A stretch of DNA of 64,000 nt from positions 3,839,732-3,903,731 of the forward strand of contig NC_030986.1 of NCBI RefSeq assembly GCF_000149955.1, written 5' to 3'. A program made the translations under genes and the position numbers. This document shows, piece by piece, positions 12,506 through 23,669 of this stretch. Source of the DNA: Fusarium oxysporum f. sp. lycopersici 4287. Its lineage: Eukaryota; Ascomycota; Sordariomycetes; Hypocreales; Nectriaceae. Positions within the stretch are counted from its first letter, which is position 1; the number at the start of each line of letters is the position of its first letter. Below the pieces are notes generated by a model that was not told the DNA's origin, ran no database searches, and saw only the letters and a list, made by a program, of their open reading frames with translations.

Positions 12506-12797
12506 GCTTGGGGATGGAGGATGTTATCATTATAGGGGAGTTAGAGGTGGCTTTCTGTTCTTGTAATACACTTCGCATAGAAAAGGGGTAATAGGGGTTA
12601 GATACAGCTTTGGCTTAATATAATATCACATCAGCAAGACACCGGGAGCAATACTTCAAATGGGGGATCATCTAAAATCTCTTTCTTCATTTTACTTCTA
12701 TTATGGTGTCGTGGTACAATATGCGTTCTGTAGCTGACTCACAGGACTGTACATTTTCTCATATGACGAGCATGTCTTCGAACGTCGGAAAGTTCAC

Positions 12798-14617
12798 TTA
12801 AGCAATGATCTTCTCCTTGCACTCGATACTACACTCAGTTAGTAAAATGACTTCAATGAATGTACTCTTATAACTCACCCGTGGTCGGCCTTGAGCTGCT
12901 TCATCAATGTCCTGGCAAGGCTAGGGTACACAGGGGCGACAACACCCTTATCTGTGATAGTACCGTCGAGAACCATCTTGGTAGCTACAGAATTGGTCAG
13001 TATGTATCAACTCGATCGCTCAATCTCGTAGGGGGAACATACCAACACCACAAGGAACACCGACAAGCTTGGACATGGCGGAGTAGCCACCGGAACCCTC
13101 AGGGGCACCGTACTCGATAAGGGTGGAGGTCCAGGTGTTCTGGCTGCCGTCCTTGTTGACGACCTCGAAAGTGTGTTGGAGGAACTGGATGCAAGTCAGA
13201 GTGGAACCCCAGGTTTTAGTCAAGCTCCCTATTGGTACTCACCACAAGATCGCGCTCGCCCTCCTCATAAGCCATCTTCTGCTCAAGAGTGGCGCACAGG
13301 GTGTCGAGGGCTGTTCCGCGAGGGGTGGTCTTGGCATCAGAGAAGACACCAACTATAATGGTGGATCAGCATGCGCTCAGAAACGACCGCCAGCACTTTT
13401 GACTTACTCCACTTGAGTCCAGCCAGCACTTGGCTCTTAACAGACTCGTCGCTGATAGAGGTCTTGGAGAGGACAGTCTTGATCAGATCCTCCTCGCTTG
13501 ATGAGCTAGCACCAATGAACTTCTGGAGGGCCTCCTTCCAAGGAATAGCCTGCTTGAAGAAGTCTTGCTCATCAACGCTGAGGAAGCCAATGTCGACGAG
13601 AGCCTTGACGAACTGGGGGAAACCATTGTAGCGAATGGTTCCTCGGACGACGGTCTCGGCATCGGGAATGCGGTAGCTATGGAGGTCAGTCACTGCCATT
13701 CAAAGTAGTTCTCTCTAACCTACCGCTGACGGTAACCAGTGCTGTCACGGTTTCCATAGGCAACGAAGTTGTAACCCAAGTAGCCGGTGTGGTAAGGCTT
13801 AGCAGTGCCCATGAGGTCGACACCAGTGATGTCAACCAGCTTGTTGTCCTCGTAGTACTTGGCGTTGTTCTTGAGGGCCAGAAGAACACCTCGGCTACTC
13901 CAGCTGAACTTGTAGCCTAATCGTAGTTAGTGGCGGCGGCGTGAGTCATGATCGGGATTTGGAGTACCTAGAGGGTTGTTGGAGTCTGCAAGTTGGTTAG
14001 CTGTGATCATTGACCATTGAGTTGGGAGACATACTCTCAGGGGCGGGGAGACCACCGCAGAAGCTCTTGAAGGACTTGATCTTGCCACCCTCCTGCTGGA
14101 TGCGGTCGATGAAGTCGACAGCGTAAAGGTGGTCGACACTTATATGTGTTAGTGAACGGTTAGAGTCGTAGATGGTCGAGAAGCATACCCAGGGTCAACC
14201 TGAGATAGTCAGCAAGCTAGAATTGGAAGACAGGATGCCATTACTTACACCAATCTCGTTCAGGACTGTGATACCGGCGGCCTTAGCCTCCTCGTGGAGC
14301 TCCTCCATAGCAGGAGAGACGTAAGAGGTAGTGACGACATTCTTCTTAGCCTTGATAGCGGCCTTGATGACGGCAACGTGGTATGTGTAGGGAATCAGAG
14401 AGATGGTGATGTCGTGCTTAGCGACAGCCTCCTCGAGAGCAGCGGAATCGTTGACATCGAGGCTGATGGCGTTGGTGTTGTCGAAAGTTCCAGCGAGGTT
14501 CTTGGCTGAGGCGAGAGTACGGCAAGCAACAGTAACGTGAACGCCAGCCTTGGCGAGGACTTCGACGGCAGGGGTGGCAACGAAGCCGGAACCGAGGAGG
14601 AGGGCGGATTGAGGCAT
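12798..14617 (-). CDS. LYS9: Saccharopine reductase (saccharopine dehydrogenase, NADP+, L-glutamate-forming)
   Basis: This cytosolic enzyme makes saccharopine from aminoadipate semialdehyde and glutamate in the fungal lysine pathway. Ten exons read in frame to 450 aa: 14617-14249, 14199-14189, 14138-14035, 13985-13968, 13916-13724, 13676-13408, 13352-13243, 13184-13043, 12984-12879 and 12828-12798. The N-terminus MPQSALLLGSGFVATPAVE is the Rossmann nucleotide-binding loop. The joined segments [39 protein letters not shown] and ADHGIECKEKIIA match the family and end at the usual length. All introns are GT-AG. Exons of 11 and 18 nt are unusually small but both are needed to restore conserved sequence. 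Confidence 0.94.
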
Positions 14618-16117
14618 TGTTGACGATGAATTGATCTGTGGTGTTGTGATAGGGAGATTCTCGTTGGAAGCAAAAGAATTTCCAGGAGCTCTTACTCAGG
14701 TCAACGAAAATGTAAATGTTCTGCCCCGCATTTTGGTAGGTAACGAGGGGCACCCCCCCTCCCGGCTTTCGGAGGTCGAGGGGCTGTAAAGTTAGGTATT
14801 TTTCCACCCGATACCGGGGCAATTGATGCAGAGGTAACCCGTAGCAAAGCGTTGGACTGGCGCTAAGAACGGGGTTTGAGCCTGGGGCAAGCCTGTAATG
14901 TCTTTGCTTTGTGACGAAATCTCGGGTAAAAGTGGGCATTTTGACGATGTAAAATAGACGAGTGTTTGTTGCTGTCTAAAATGGAATGTGTTCCCGAGAT
15001 AAAGAGACTAATAAATTTTAACTCATAGGTAGCATTTATATACAAGACAGAATACTCGTGCATGCAATCCATATCAAAGGTAAAATGGAATCAGGCTACG
15101 CACATCAACTTCCAAGACACGAGTCAGTCTGCGGCAGATAACAACAAGACAGGACCGGAACCCCTGTAATACGAATCACACAAGGCTCAATTGGTCGGTC
15201 ATGGGCCTGCAATCTCTAGCGAACAGCCCGGGGAGTTGAAAACGAGGCTAGGGGATGGCAGAAATTTCAAGATTTGGTGCTGGTTTATAAGAATATTTGG
15301 ATAGACTTAGAACATCTTGGGGTAATCTGGGATGGATTTAGTTGGCTCCTTGACTCGGCAGTTTATCTTCGCAACCTGATCCAATGCCTTCCCGAGTATT
15401 CTAACACCCGCAAGCAAGGCTGTCAACCTTTATAAAGGTAGGCAGTAGTTTTTCAAGCAAGGCCTTCCAGCTTGCAGGCATGATAAACTGACCAAAGAGT
15501 TCAATTGGATACATTGTGAGCTGATAACTTCTGAAATGAGGGGGTTGAAAATTCACACTGTAAGCCCACGGGCTTATGTAGCGACCCTCCCTGTACACAT
15601 CCATACTTGATTCATTGGAATTAACCTGTCACGCAGTTGATGTAAAAACCGTGCTTATGAGCTCCTTGGAAGTTAGAAACGTCAATAAGATGTTTAACGC
15701 AGCCATAACTTAGACCGTTAGATGTTAGAAGATCTAATTCGCTACCGGGGAGTATTCAGGTGATATGAGAAGCGGTTACTATAAGTTGTTAGCATCACCG
15801 CATTTTAAAAAGTCAAGATAACCAAGAGTTGGATCGAAACTCAATCCGGTCCAAAAGTGAACAGACTTGACAGGCAGGGAGGGCATAACAAGATCATTCA
15901 AAGCCAGAGTTCAGCAGCCGAGTTCCCCAATCGTCACCGAGATAGAAAACCACCCACGCATTCATCATCTGAAAAAGCCAGTACCATCGGTGTGGCTCAT
16001 GTCTTAGACTAATGACAGAGAGAATCGATTTTCCCCTTCAGCCTGGTCCTAGTCTGTCGCACCTGGTTGTATAATTTCAGTCCTCTAGGGAGTCCGGCTC
16101 TTAAGCTACATGATAAC

Positions 16118-16141
16118 CAACAACAACAACAACAACAACAA
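16118..16141 (+). repeat. (CAA)8 microsatellite
   Basis: Eight perfect CAA units in non-coding DNA. Confidence 0.95.
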
Positions 16142-16596
16142 CATGAATTAGTCAAGAATCACACCCTGAGGTGAAATTAATTGCTATTGGTAGTTGACAG
16201 AAGTCATCCTTGCTTTGTGATACCGCCTCCCTTGTTGTAATTTGGTGAACAGACCTCAGGTTACACAAGGCGTTATGCAAGGCTCAGGCCATTTGATTTC
16301 CATAAAGGCAGGGAGAATTACAATGTCACATAAACACTTGTCACATACCAGCACCAAGAAACACAATCTAACCAACAAAGGATATTATGGTTAACCGAAG
16401 ACATGTAGAAAACTCGTCATGAGAATGATCGCTGCGATGCCTTAGGCAAAATAGCACTAAGAATAGAACAAACTATAAAAAGAGCAGTTTCAGCATTCGG
16501 TCAGCCTTGAGAGTATTGTATTGATCTAAATCAAGGATATGCTCGCTGTTGGCTAATTTGAGGGGATGGGTCTCATAATGGGTGAGGCTTTACCTG

Positions 16597-16627
16597 CTTG
16601 ACCCAAACTTGACCCAACTTGACCCAA
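16597..16627 (+). repeat. Tandem decamer CTTGACCCAA, three copies
   Basis: Three head-to-tail copies; the first carries one extra A, and a partial CTTTGAC follows. It sits in a non-coding stretch just before a GC-richer segment. Confidence 0.9.
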
Positions 16628-17981
16628 CTTTGACACCTGTAAACGCCGACCTCACATTGCGGTATCTCACCGACACGCTACTGCGTAGCAGAATATCGGC
16701 GAGGCGTCAATGGAGATATGATATCGACCGATGAGGGAACGACGCTAATAACACGTGGTGGATCCGGCATTTCCATTTAGTCTCCCCGAATCCGGATGAC
16801 AACTTGAACCATCCATCGCTTATTAGAGCTTCGATGGCCCGATGCCAAGTTTCCCGGAAGTTTGTGTCGACATAGCCGGATATGGACATTTCTTTGGGGC
16901 TTAAAAGTCAAAATGATGTCCTCTTAAGTGTTTCAGTTGAAAACGGAGAGGTATGGGGTGAGCTGAGACTTGGTCTCAACTTAAACTCCCGTCGACCCGG
17001 TTAATCAGAACGCGTGCGGGATGTGAATATATAAAAGGTCGATGATATGATTGTGAGGTCACACGTCGTGCACTTGAGGTTTGCGATCTCGAGCGATTAG
17101 TTCTCATGAGATCATCGATTCTAAAATTTCTAAAAGACAAACTCATACCTATCGACCAAGAGACACCAAATTTAATTAGGATGGCTCGCTGAAGATTTCT
17201 GTAGGTCTCCAGGAGGCCGGCTGGTGATTCAGTTGTATGCTGTTGGTTGTGAATTTGTTTCTCAGTGGGTGTGCATGATCCTGTTCTGCCTAAAACACCC
17301 CCCTATTTTTACAGATGCGTGCGGATTCATGGCACGCGAGCTTGGTCTAACACTATCATCTTGCGTGTGAAGCCTTGGCCTTACCTCTCTTATCAGTTTT
17401 GGTCGCCATGCAGGATTTAATAATGGCTGTTCACCAATGAATTCCTATTGAAAGATTCCCTCGAAGCAGCCTCGCCGTAGCGGTGAGTCTGAGAGGGCGA
17501 ACCCCTTCCAGCCGATCCCATCAGCCAAGAAAGGCGTCACTCGCTCAAGGCACTCTTCCCCCTTTGCTTCTGAGGTGCCTTGCTTGCCCAAGTCAGCCGT
17601 AAAACTCAAATTTCAGTCATTATCTGTTTGTTCCCTCCGCCATCTTCTCTCTTCTCTCACTTGCTTTCTTCTTCCCATTTTTTGTCGACTCCATCCCTCG
17701 TCATCTTCATCTCCCGCGAGCTTTTACTTCCGAGACACGCGAATCTCCCTTGATCATCCAAGATGACAACACCATGTTTCAGTCTGCTTAGGTGCACATT
17801 AGTCTATTAGACTAGTGCAGCCAGTTTACCCTATCTTCAGCAGCACCATGTTGTCCCCCTTACTGATGCGTGCACGCGAGTGTCAACCGACTCGCCTCGC
17901 CCCGTCCCGCGGCTCCCTATTAACTAGATGGAGATTGTGATGCCGGGGTGTAGAGGAAACTCCGTCATCCCTTTACTGTTG

Positions 17982-17988
17982 TATAAAA
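17982..17988 (+). promoter_or_regulatory. TATA box candidate for GIGAQF copy A
   Basis: TATAAAA lies 157 nt before the proposed start codon at 18145. A similar box precedes copy B. Confidence 0.35.
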
Positions 17989-18144
17989 TGGATAGAATTT
18001 TCCCTGCATCTTGTTGCTGTCTTTACTCAAACAAGATTCAACAACGATCCCGGGCGAGCCTTCAGTACGCCAGTTTCCTGAGCTTTGCGACACAGCATTC
18101 TTCGGTTCTTTGACTGGAGCATGAAGCTCTGAATACGTCTCATA

Positions 18145-18641
18145 ATGGCAGATACTATACAATCAGAGTAAGTTCTTGCTCCAATACTCTTTGTTGGTGA
18201 ACTTTTTAGTCCCCCACAGGCTATGATGTTGGAATTAAGTTCCTCCCACTGACGAGAAATTTGTTCAGATGTGCTAGCTACGAAGAACATTACTCGATCC
18301 GATCGCAGGATGATTTGATCTGGTCCCTAGAGAGACAATCTTCAGTCCAGTTACATGCCTATCTCCGACAACCATCCAGGGACGACCCTTTTTCAGCATG
18401 GTCGACCACGCCCGTTGATCCTTCCTCGAGCCTTACCTTTCGGCACATCGAAGCACTGTGGCTTCTTCGTATCACTTCATGCGTTGCATATATCCGTCAC
18501 CGAGCCCTCGTCCTGTTGTTCCAGTCACACGTTCTTGTTGAGCCTGCAGCCCAGACGCATCAACGTCAGTCGCCACAAGCTCACACCGTGGACACTCAGC
18601 TTGATACGTACGGCATAGGAGCGCAGTTCGAAGAGCCCTGA
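18145..18641 (+). CDS. Hypothetical protein, GIGAQF copy A (possibly decayed)
   Basis: I do not recognise this gene. A 23-nt first exon (18145-18167) ends in phase 2 at a perfect GTAAGT donor; an intron with a CTGAC branch site and a TTCAG acceptor joins it to 18269-18641, giving 131 aa. Residues 123-128 are GIGAQF and the protein stops three codons later. The run before it (SPQAHTVDTQLDTY) resembles the segment preceding GIGAQF in copy C at 40.6 kb. Just downstream (18652-18723) another open stretch contains SCH followed by D-V-D-S-M, recalling exon 4 of copy C, but no splice path to it is visible. It may be a truncated or decaying member. Transcription and protein are unproven. Confidence 0.3.
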
Positions 18642-19225
18642 ATTCATAGACGGTCACTGCAATAGCTGTCATGCCATCGACATGATGAAGGACGTTGACT
18701 CAATGATAGCTGGGTATTTTCAATGATCTACGAAAGATGCCCCAACAGAAGATTGGTCAATCATTTCTATAAGTGGACTTGTTGCCGTCATGCCAGAAAC
18801 CCTCGTCTCAAACTGTTACAATAACCCAGCAAGAGCCCTTTCTTTCACCATCTCTGCTGATTTTACTTCTTCTTATTCTTCCCCTATAATCCTCTTTGTG
18901 CTGCAGTTGCCTTTCAGCGGCTATACTGTCGTACCAATCCCTTAGATAATTTATTGCATTTGACAAAATAGTCTCATCTCACAGATGTTGCTGTTCTATT
19001 GAGATGTTTCGACCTTGGTCCCCTCATTATCTGTTCTTCAGGTGAAAAGTGTCTGATTCGTTTACGAATGAGCAAGACTCAATCTCTGAGTATTCTACAA
19101 TTAGATTGAGGTTTCGCACATATACGACAGTGAATATTTATTGTATGATATGTTTATAATCTACCAAGCTCATGTTTGAATCTTATTATGATAAACTCAC
19201 TCAGAGCTACGAAAGCCAAAACAGA

Positions 19226-19238
19226 CCCCCCCCCCCCC
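19226..19238 (+). repeat. C13 homopolymer followed by TCTGGGGG
   Basis: Thirteen cytosines, then TCT and five guanines, so the site can fold into a short G:C hairpin or a quadruplex/i-motif. It is also a place where read length errors are likely. Confidence 0.9.
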
Positions 19239-19961
19239 TCTGGGGGTTCAGAAGATTCAAGACCTTTGATCCTGGTGAGAGAATTAACTGGTCAAAGAGC
19301 AAGCCAAGTTAATCATCAACTACCCTAAGCCTTTTTGTCACTGAGGACTCTAGTCTGATTTTTTCTGCCTCCCCCAACCCCTGGTCAACCCCCAATCCCA
19401 TGCTATCTCCAGTCACATCACGGATTGCATGGTTCGTCATCCTGGTGTTGAGCTTACCCCAAACTTCTCCACAGTTTCTCCTCATCTACCGACAATCCCC
19501 CAGATTGTGGATTTAATGTTATTTTGAGAGGCATATTTTATTGGAGGGATCTTGGATCTAGTTAATCCATCAATGAAAAGCCGTTATCATTAGAAAGGAA
19601 CTGACTCAAAACTGGAAACGTTAGAACCATTCGCCGAAATAAAAGCATCGGGAGTCTGATTAAGTGCCGAAAAATCGGAATTTAGGTCCGCGTTCGGTCT
19701 TGTTCCCACGCCGGTATGGTCAAGATGATCACCACGATCATCACATTGCCTGGCAGGAATATCGGTTTGGAATAAGTTCGACAACTATTACAATGCCTAA
19801 TACCCCATCAAAATCACTACACATACATATGTTAAGTCTCTCCCTCCTTGAATCGATCTTGCAAGTGAATTGAAGGTGTCTCGCTCCATTGATCTACTCC
19901 TGCAGGGCGCCCCATCTTAAAAAGCAACGGCTCAGATCTTTATCGGCCGACAGCTTCGGGC

Positions 19962-19968
19962 TATAAAA
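19962..19968 (+). promoter_or_regulatory. TATA box of the MFS transporter gene
   Basis: TATAAAA lies 67 nt before the start codon, followed by a pyrimidine-rich CCCTTCCCCCCTTCTGCAG stretch, a typical fungal core promoter. Confidence 0.6.
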
Positions 19969-20028
19969 GCCGGTATCGCCCTTCCCCCCTTCTGCAGTTC
20001 GTGCAAGTCAAACACTCCCGCGATCAAA

Positions 20029-20064
20029 ATGGTCGATGCCAACGCCACAAAAAGTGAGCTCGAA

Positions 20065-20096
<32 letters not shown>

Positions 20097-21788
20097 AGAG
20101 ATGGGACAGCCAGACGATAGAATCAGCAGGATTGACAGTGTCCAAGTTGGTAATGTCGACAAACCACAAGGAGACGGAATATACGCCGAAGCTCTTGCAC
20201 AATATCCAACCGACGATTCAATCGACCCAATCCTGGAGAAGAAAGTCAGAAGGAAACTAGACCGACTTATAATACCTGTTCTGGGAGTTTGCTACTTTTT
20301 CTACTATGTTGACAAAACAACACTGTACGTTTAACCTACACAGCATTCGAAGGACCAAGATATCTAACCGACCATGCCTAGTTCCTATGCTGCCATCTTT
20401 GGTCTCAAGGATGATCTCAAACTTAGAGGTGACGAGTACTCTTGGCTCTCAAGCAGCTTCTACTTTGGTTGGCTGATCTGGGCTATTCCCTCGAACCTCC
20501 TGATGCAACGCAGCCCTCCTGGTTACTACTTGGCCTTCAACATTTTCATGTGGGGTGCTCTCCTTATGACGCAGGCCGCTGCAAAGAACTTTGCTGGCCT
20601 TCTCGCTCTTAGAATCCTTTCCGGTGCATTTGAAGCCATCGCAGACCCGGCTTTCATGCTCATTACTTCCATGTACTTCACCCGTGAAGAGCAACCAAGT
20701 CGTATATCAGCTTGGTATGCTTTCAACGGTATAGGTGTTGCTGGCGGAGGTTTGATTGGCTAGTTCTTCGACCTACTTTCTCCCAAGTTATAGCTAACAT
20801 CTCCTCGACAGGCTATGCCATTGGTAATATCAAAGGAGCGCTTCAGCCGTGGCGTTATGAGTTCCTTGTAGTCGGTGCTTTTTGTTCTGCTTGGGCCATC
20901 GCCCTCGTTCTGCTACTGCCCAATTCTCCTCGCACCATTCGAGGTTTCTCTCACGATGAGAAGCTCATCATGATCGCTCGAATGCGACGCAACCAAACTG
21001 GCATCGAACAGCGAAGAATCAACTGGGGTCAAATCAAAGAAGCCTACCTCGACTACAAGACATGGCTATTCACCTTGCTTGGCTTCGTTTCTAATGTCCC
21101 CAACGGCGGAATTTCAAACTTTTCAACGCTGGTCATCCAGGGACTTGGGTTCGACACGCTCCACACGGCCCTGCTGGGCATTCCCCAGGGCGCCCTCGTG
21201 GTCATATGGATCGGACTTGGTGCTCTGGCAAATAAGTATATGCCTCCCAATAGTCGAACCCTGGTCAGCGCCATTTTCATGATTCCAACCATAGCCGGAG
21301 CGCTCGGCTTTCTTCTGGCGCCAGAAGATGCTTACGTTGGCCGTTTGATCTGCTTGTAAGTGTATTGGATTCTATCTTCCTCATCTTGCTGTCCTCTAAC
21401 TTTGTGAAGCTACCTCACTGGCTCGTATCAGGCATCATTTGTCATATGTCTTTCTCTCATCACTTCAAACACTGGAGGACAGTCTAAAAAGATGATTGTT
21501 TCTGGTATGATTTGGTTTGGTGCCTGTGTTGGCAACATTGCCAGCCCCTTTTTCTATCGCCCCGAACAGGCACCCTCCTACCACCTTGGTATCGGATCAC
21601 TTCTTGTCGCCAACTGCATCGAGTTCGCCCTCTTTTTCGTCTTTAGATATGCCTTCAAGTGGGAGAACAAACGGAAAGAGCAGCATCGTGAAGCTTTACG
21701 AGCAGCAGGTCATGATTTTACTGCCAATACTACTGCGTTCATGGATATGACGGACAAGGAAAACCCGAACTTTGAATACGTGTACTAG
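20029..21788 (+). CDS. MFS transporter, allantoate permease/anion:cation symporter type
   Basis: A plasma-membrane symporter related to yeast Dal5, Tna1 and similar organic-anion or vitamin carriers. The substrate cannot be read from sequence. Exons 20029-20324, 20382-20758, 20812-21355 and 21410-21788 give 531 aa. A soluble N-terminus (about 80 residues, with a Gln-Ala repeat) precedes about 12 membrane segments, beginning LIIPVLGVCYFFYYVDKTTL. Family marks include the FYFGWLIWAIPSNLLMQR loop, the long loop GFSHDEKLIMIARMRRNQTG and the end FVFRYAFKWENKRK. The second intron has no usable GT: only G/GCTAGT...CGACAG/GC restores the conserved GLIGYAIGNIKGAL, implying a GC-AG intron. An extra TAG would otherwise end the frame at 20761. 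Confidence 0.88.
20065..20094 (+). repeat. (CAGGCT)5 coding hexanucleotide repeat
   Basis: Five perfect hexamers encode a Gln-Ala run in the cytoplasmic N-terminus of the transporter. Nearly pure at DNA level, so likely length-variable. Confidence 0.95.
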
Positions 21789-22705
21789 GAAATGTGCTGC
21801 CATTTCAAGCTACCGGGTATCTTTAAACGAATATAACTACGATTTACCTGCAGTAGCTTCATGGTTGGATTTACTATCTCTCTCTATACTTTATATAGGT
21901 TGTGTGTGCCAACCTGGAGCACTTTTACTCGAGTACAATTATGTCGTTATTACGACAGATGCCTCAGGGGAGGCAGAAGAAACCTGGGACGTCTATAGTA
22001 AGTAATTGAAAGATTTAGGTGAGTTTAGTATATCTTAGCAGACCTTTAGACCAGTTAATTTTAGCACCTTGATTTAATGTCAGAAGTTTTCCTGCTCCCT
22101 GGGGACACTTAACTACCTCCCAATACAGCCAAAGTCGATTTGTCTCAAAATGTTATTCTGAAGGCAAGACTTAGCTCTGTTCTATCATTTGTCAATATTG
22201 ACAGATGTGAAGTTCGCAAAATTCAAAGAAGTTCAAGGTCTTGATGCTGATGCATACGGTTGTCCTGTCAACAATACTTAATGTTCAATATGGACTCACA
22301 GCTTTCAATGATCGAATGTAGTCTAGGTTTCCGCAGCTCGTTATTGATTTGAAGAACATGATATGGGAATGTTCACAGCCCTTGGGCCTCCCCTTGCCTC
22401 GGCAAACAAAGCTATTGTTCGATCTCGCAAGCCAATTGTTCTTACATTCTTTTGCCTCTGATTTATATCAATGTTCAGTCTTGAAGATGAATATGGCCTT
22501 TTCCACTACTATATTATAGTCGAGGTAGCTTCCTCGAATATCTTGTCGTCTTACCAACACAAACTCTAAAAGTCAGCATACTGTCTCCAGCAACATTAAA
22601 ACGCCACTGCTTGCAGGCTCTCTCAGTGTCCAAGGTAAGTAAATTCTTCAGATCAGATTCCTGACACTTTTCAGCCTGTAGCATCTCGCAAGGTAGCCCT
22701 TGAAG
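21789..22705. other. Intergenic, no gene seen
   Basis: Transporter 3' flank and promoter of the following small gene. Only short frames without features. Confidence 0.5.
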
Positions 22706-23389
22706 ATGGCTCCCATTCAGGTCGTTGAGCATAAAGAGCTCAAATCTTGCTCAAGCGACTTTGTTTACGGTGATCCGAAAGGTTCATATCTAGCCGCCAT
22801 CATTTTGGCTGTTACTTTGACTCTGATGACGGCAATCTCCATTTCGCTGTGCTTAGTAGCGAGCCAGCAAAAGGGAAAGCTTAAGGAACTCCAGTCTGCC
22901 CAACGCAAGGCTTCGAAATACCAAGCCATAGTTCAGACTGCGCAGGCCCAAGCACTTGAATCGCAGCACAAGGCTGAGAAATATGAAGAAGAGAATCTTC
23001 GTCTGTCTAATACCGTGGAGCAGTGGCGAAGGAATTATGTCGAACTCGCCAATAATCACCATAACTCTACTCGTTCCAGTTCATCAACTAAGGAGTCAAC
23101 GAAGCATGTTCAGATAGTGCCTCCAACAGATTGGCAGAAGCCTGGCAACTCACCGCTCAGACATGTAGAGCCAGTCTCGCCGGTAAGTTCCACGGCTTCA
23201 AGCGAATACGAAGGCTTCTCCGAGAGTGCACCCCCAAGTGATGGTTACTATGGCTCCAATGACCAGTCCTTCACTGCTCGAACAGAGAGAATGGTGGCGG
23301 AAGTCCGTACTGAACAAGATGGCTCTAATCGCGTGTCCGACAAGCCACCCCAGATTCCTCGCTATCCTTTTCAAGGAAGTGGTCAGTAA
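22706..23389 (+). CDS. Hypothetical single-pass membrane protein with coiled coil
   Basis: I do not recognise a family. The single exon gives 227 aa from the ATG at 22706; the codon two positions upstream is TTG. A short N-terminal tail is followed by one strong membrane segment at about residues 30-55 (YLAAIILAVTLTLMTAISIS). Residues about 58-110 are charged, with heptad-like spacing, and rich in Lys, Glu, Gln and Ala, predicting a coiled coil. The remaining ~115 residues are Ser/Pro-rich and probably disordered. The layout is that of a type II or tail-in membrane tether, but no function can be assigned. It converges on the SRO7 homologue with 280 nt between stops. Confidence 0.65.
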   Translation: MAPIQVVEHKELKSCSSDFVYGDPKGSYLAAIILAVTLTLMTAISISLCLVASQQKGKLKELQSAQRKASKYQAIVQTAQAQALESQHKAEKYEEENLRLSNTVEQWRRNYVELANNHHNSTRSSSSTKESTKHVQIVPPTDWQKPGNSPLRHVEPVSPVSSTASSEYEGFSESAPPSDGYYGSNDQSFTARTERMVAEVRTEQDGSNRVSDKPPQIPRYPFQGSGQ

Positions 23390-23669
23390 GGATACTGCGA
23401 TTCAAGATGCGCCCTCAAGTGACTCCGGGATTTCAGTTGCGAGATGATCTATGTAGTAGTAAGTAACTCAATAAGAAAAAAGCCCTACACTCCTTTCACT
23501 CCTTAGTTAAAACTCGTGGCTTAAAGCGTGACTCTCCGTCGACATATTGGAGCAAATGCCCATTTGCACTCGTAAATTGACCAGGACTCTGCCTTGGTAC
23601 CTCATTGTAAAAGTAACTAACCTGGTTGCCTGTCCGCCATCATAACTCTCGGATATCTTTGATTCCACA

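Larger units (their letters stand above)
14618..17981. other. Gene-poor spacer
   Basis: About 3.4 kb. The first 350 nt are the LYS9 promoter. No reading frame here shows family features or convincing splice structure. It contains a (CAA)8 tract, a decamer tandem repeat and scattered AT-rich sequence. I recognise no transposon. Confidence 0.5.
18642..20028. other. Spacer and promoter of the MFS gene
   Basis: No gene seen. It contains a C13 run at 19226-19238 and, near the transporter, a TATA box at 19962. TTATC/GATAA elements at about 19588 and 19941 could be GATA-factor (nitrogen regulator) sites, which would suit an allantoate-permease-type gene, but such motifs are common by chance. Confidence 0.4.
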
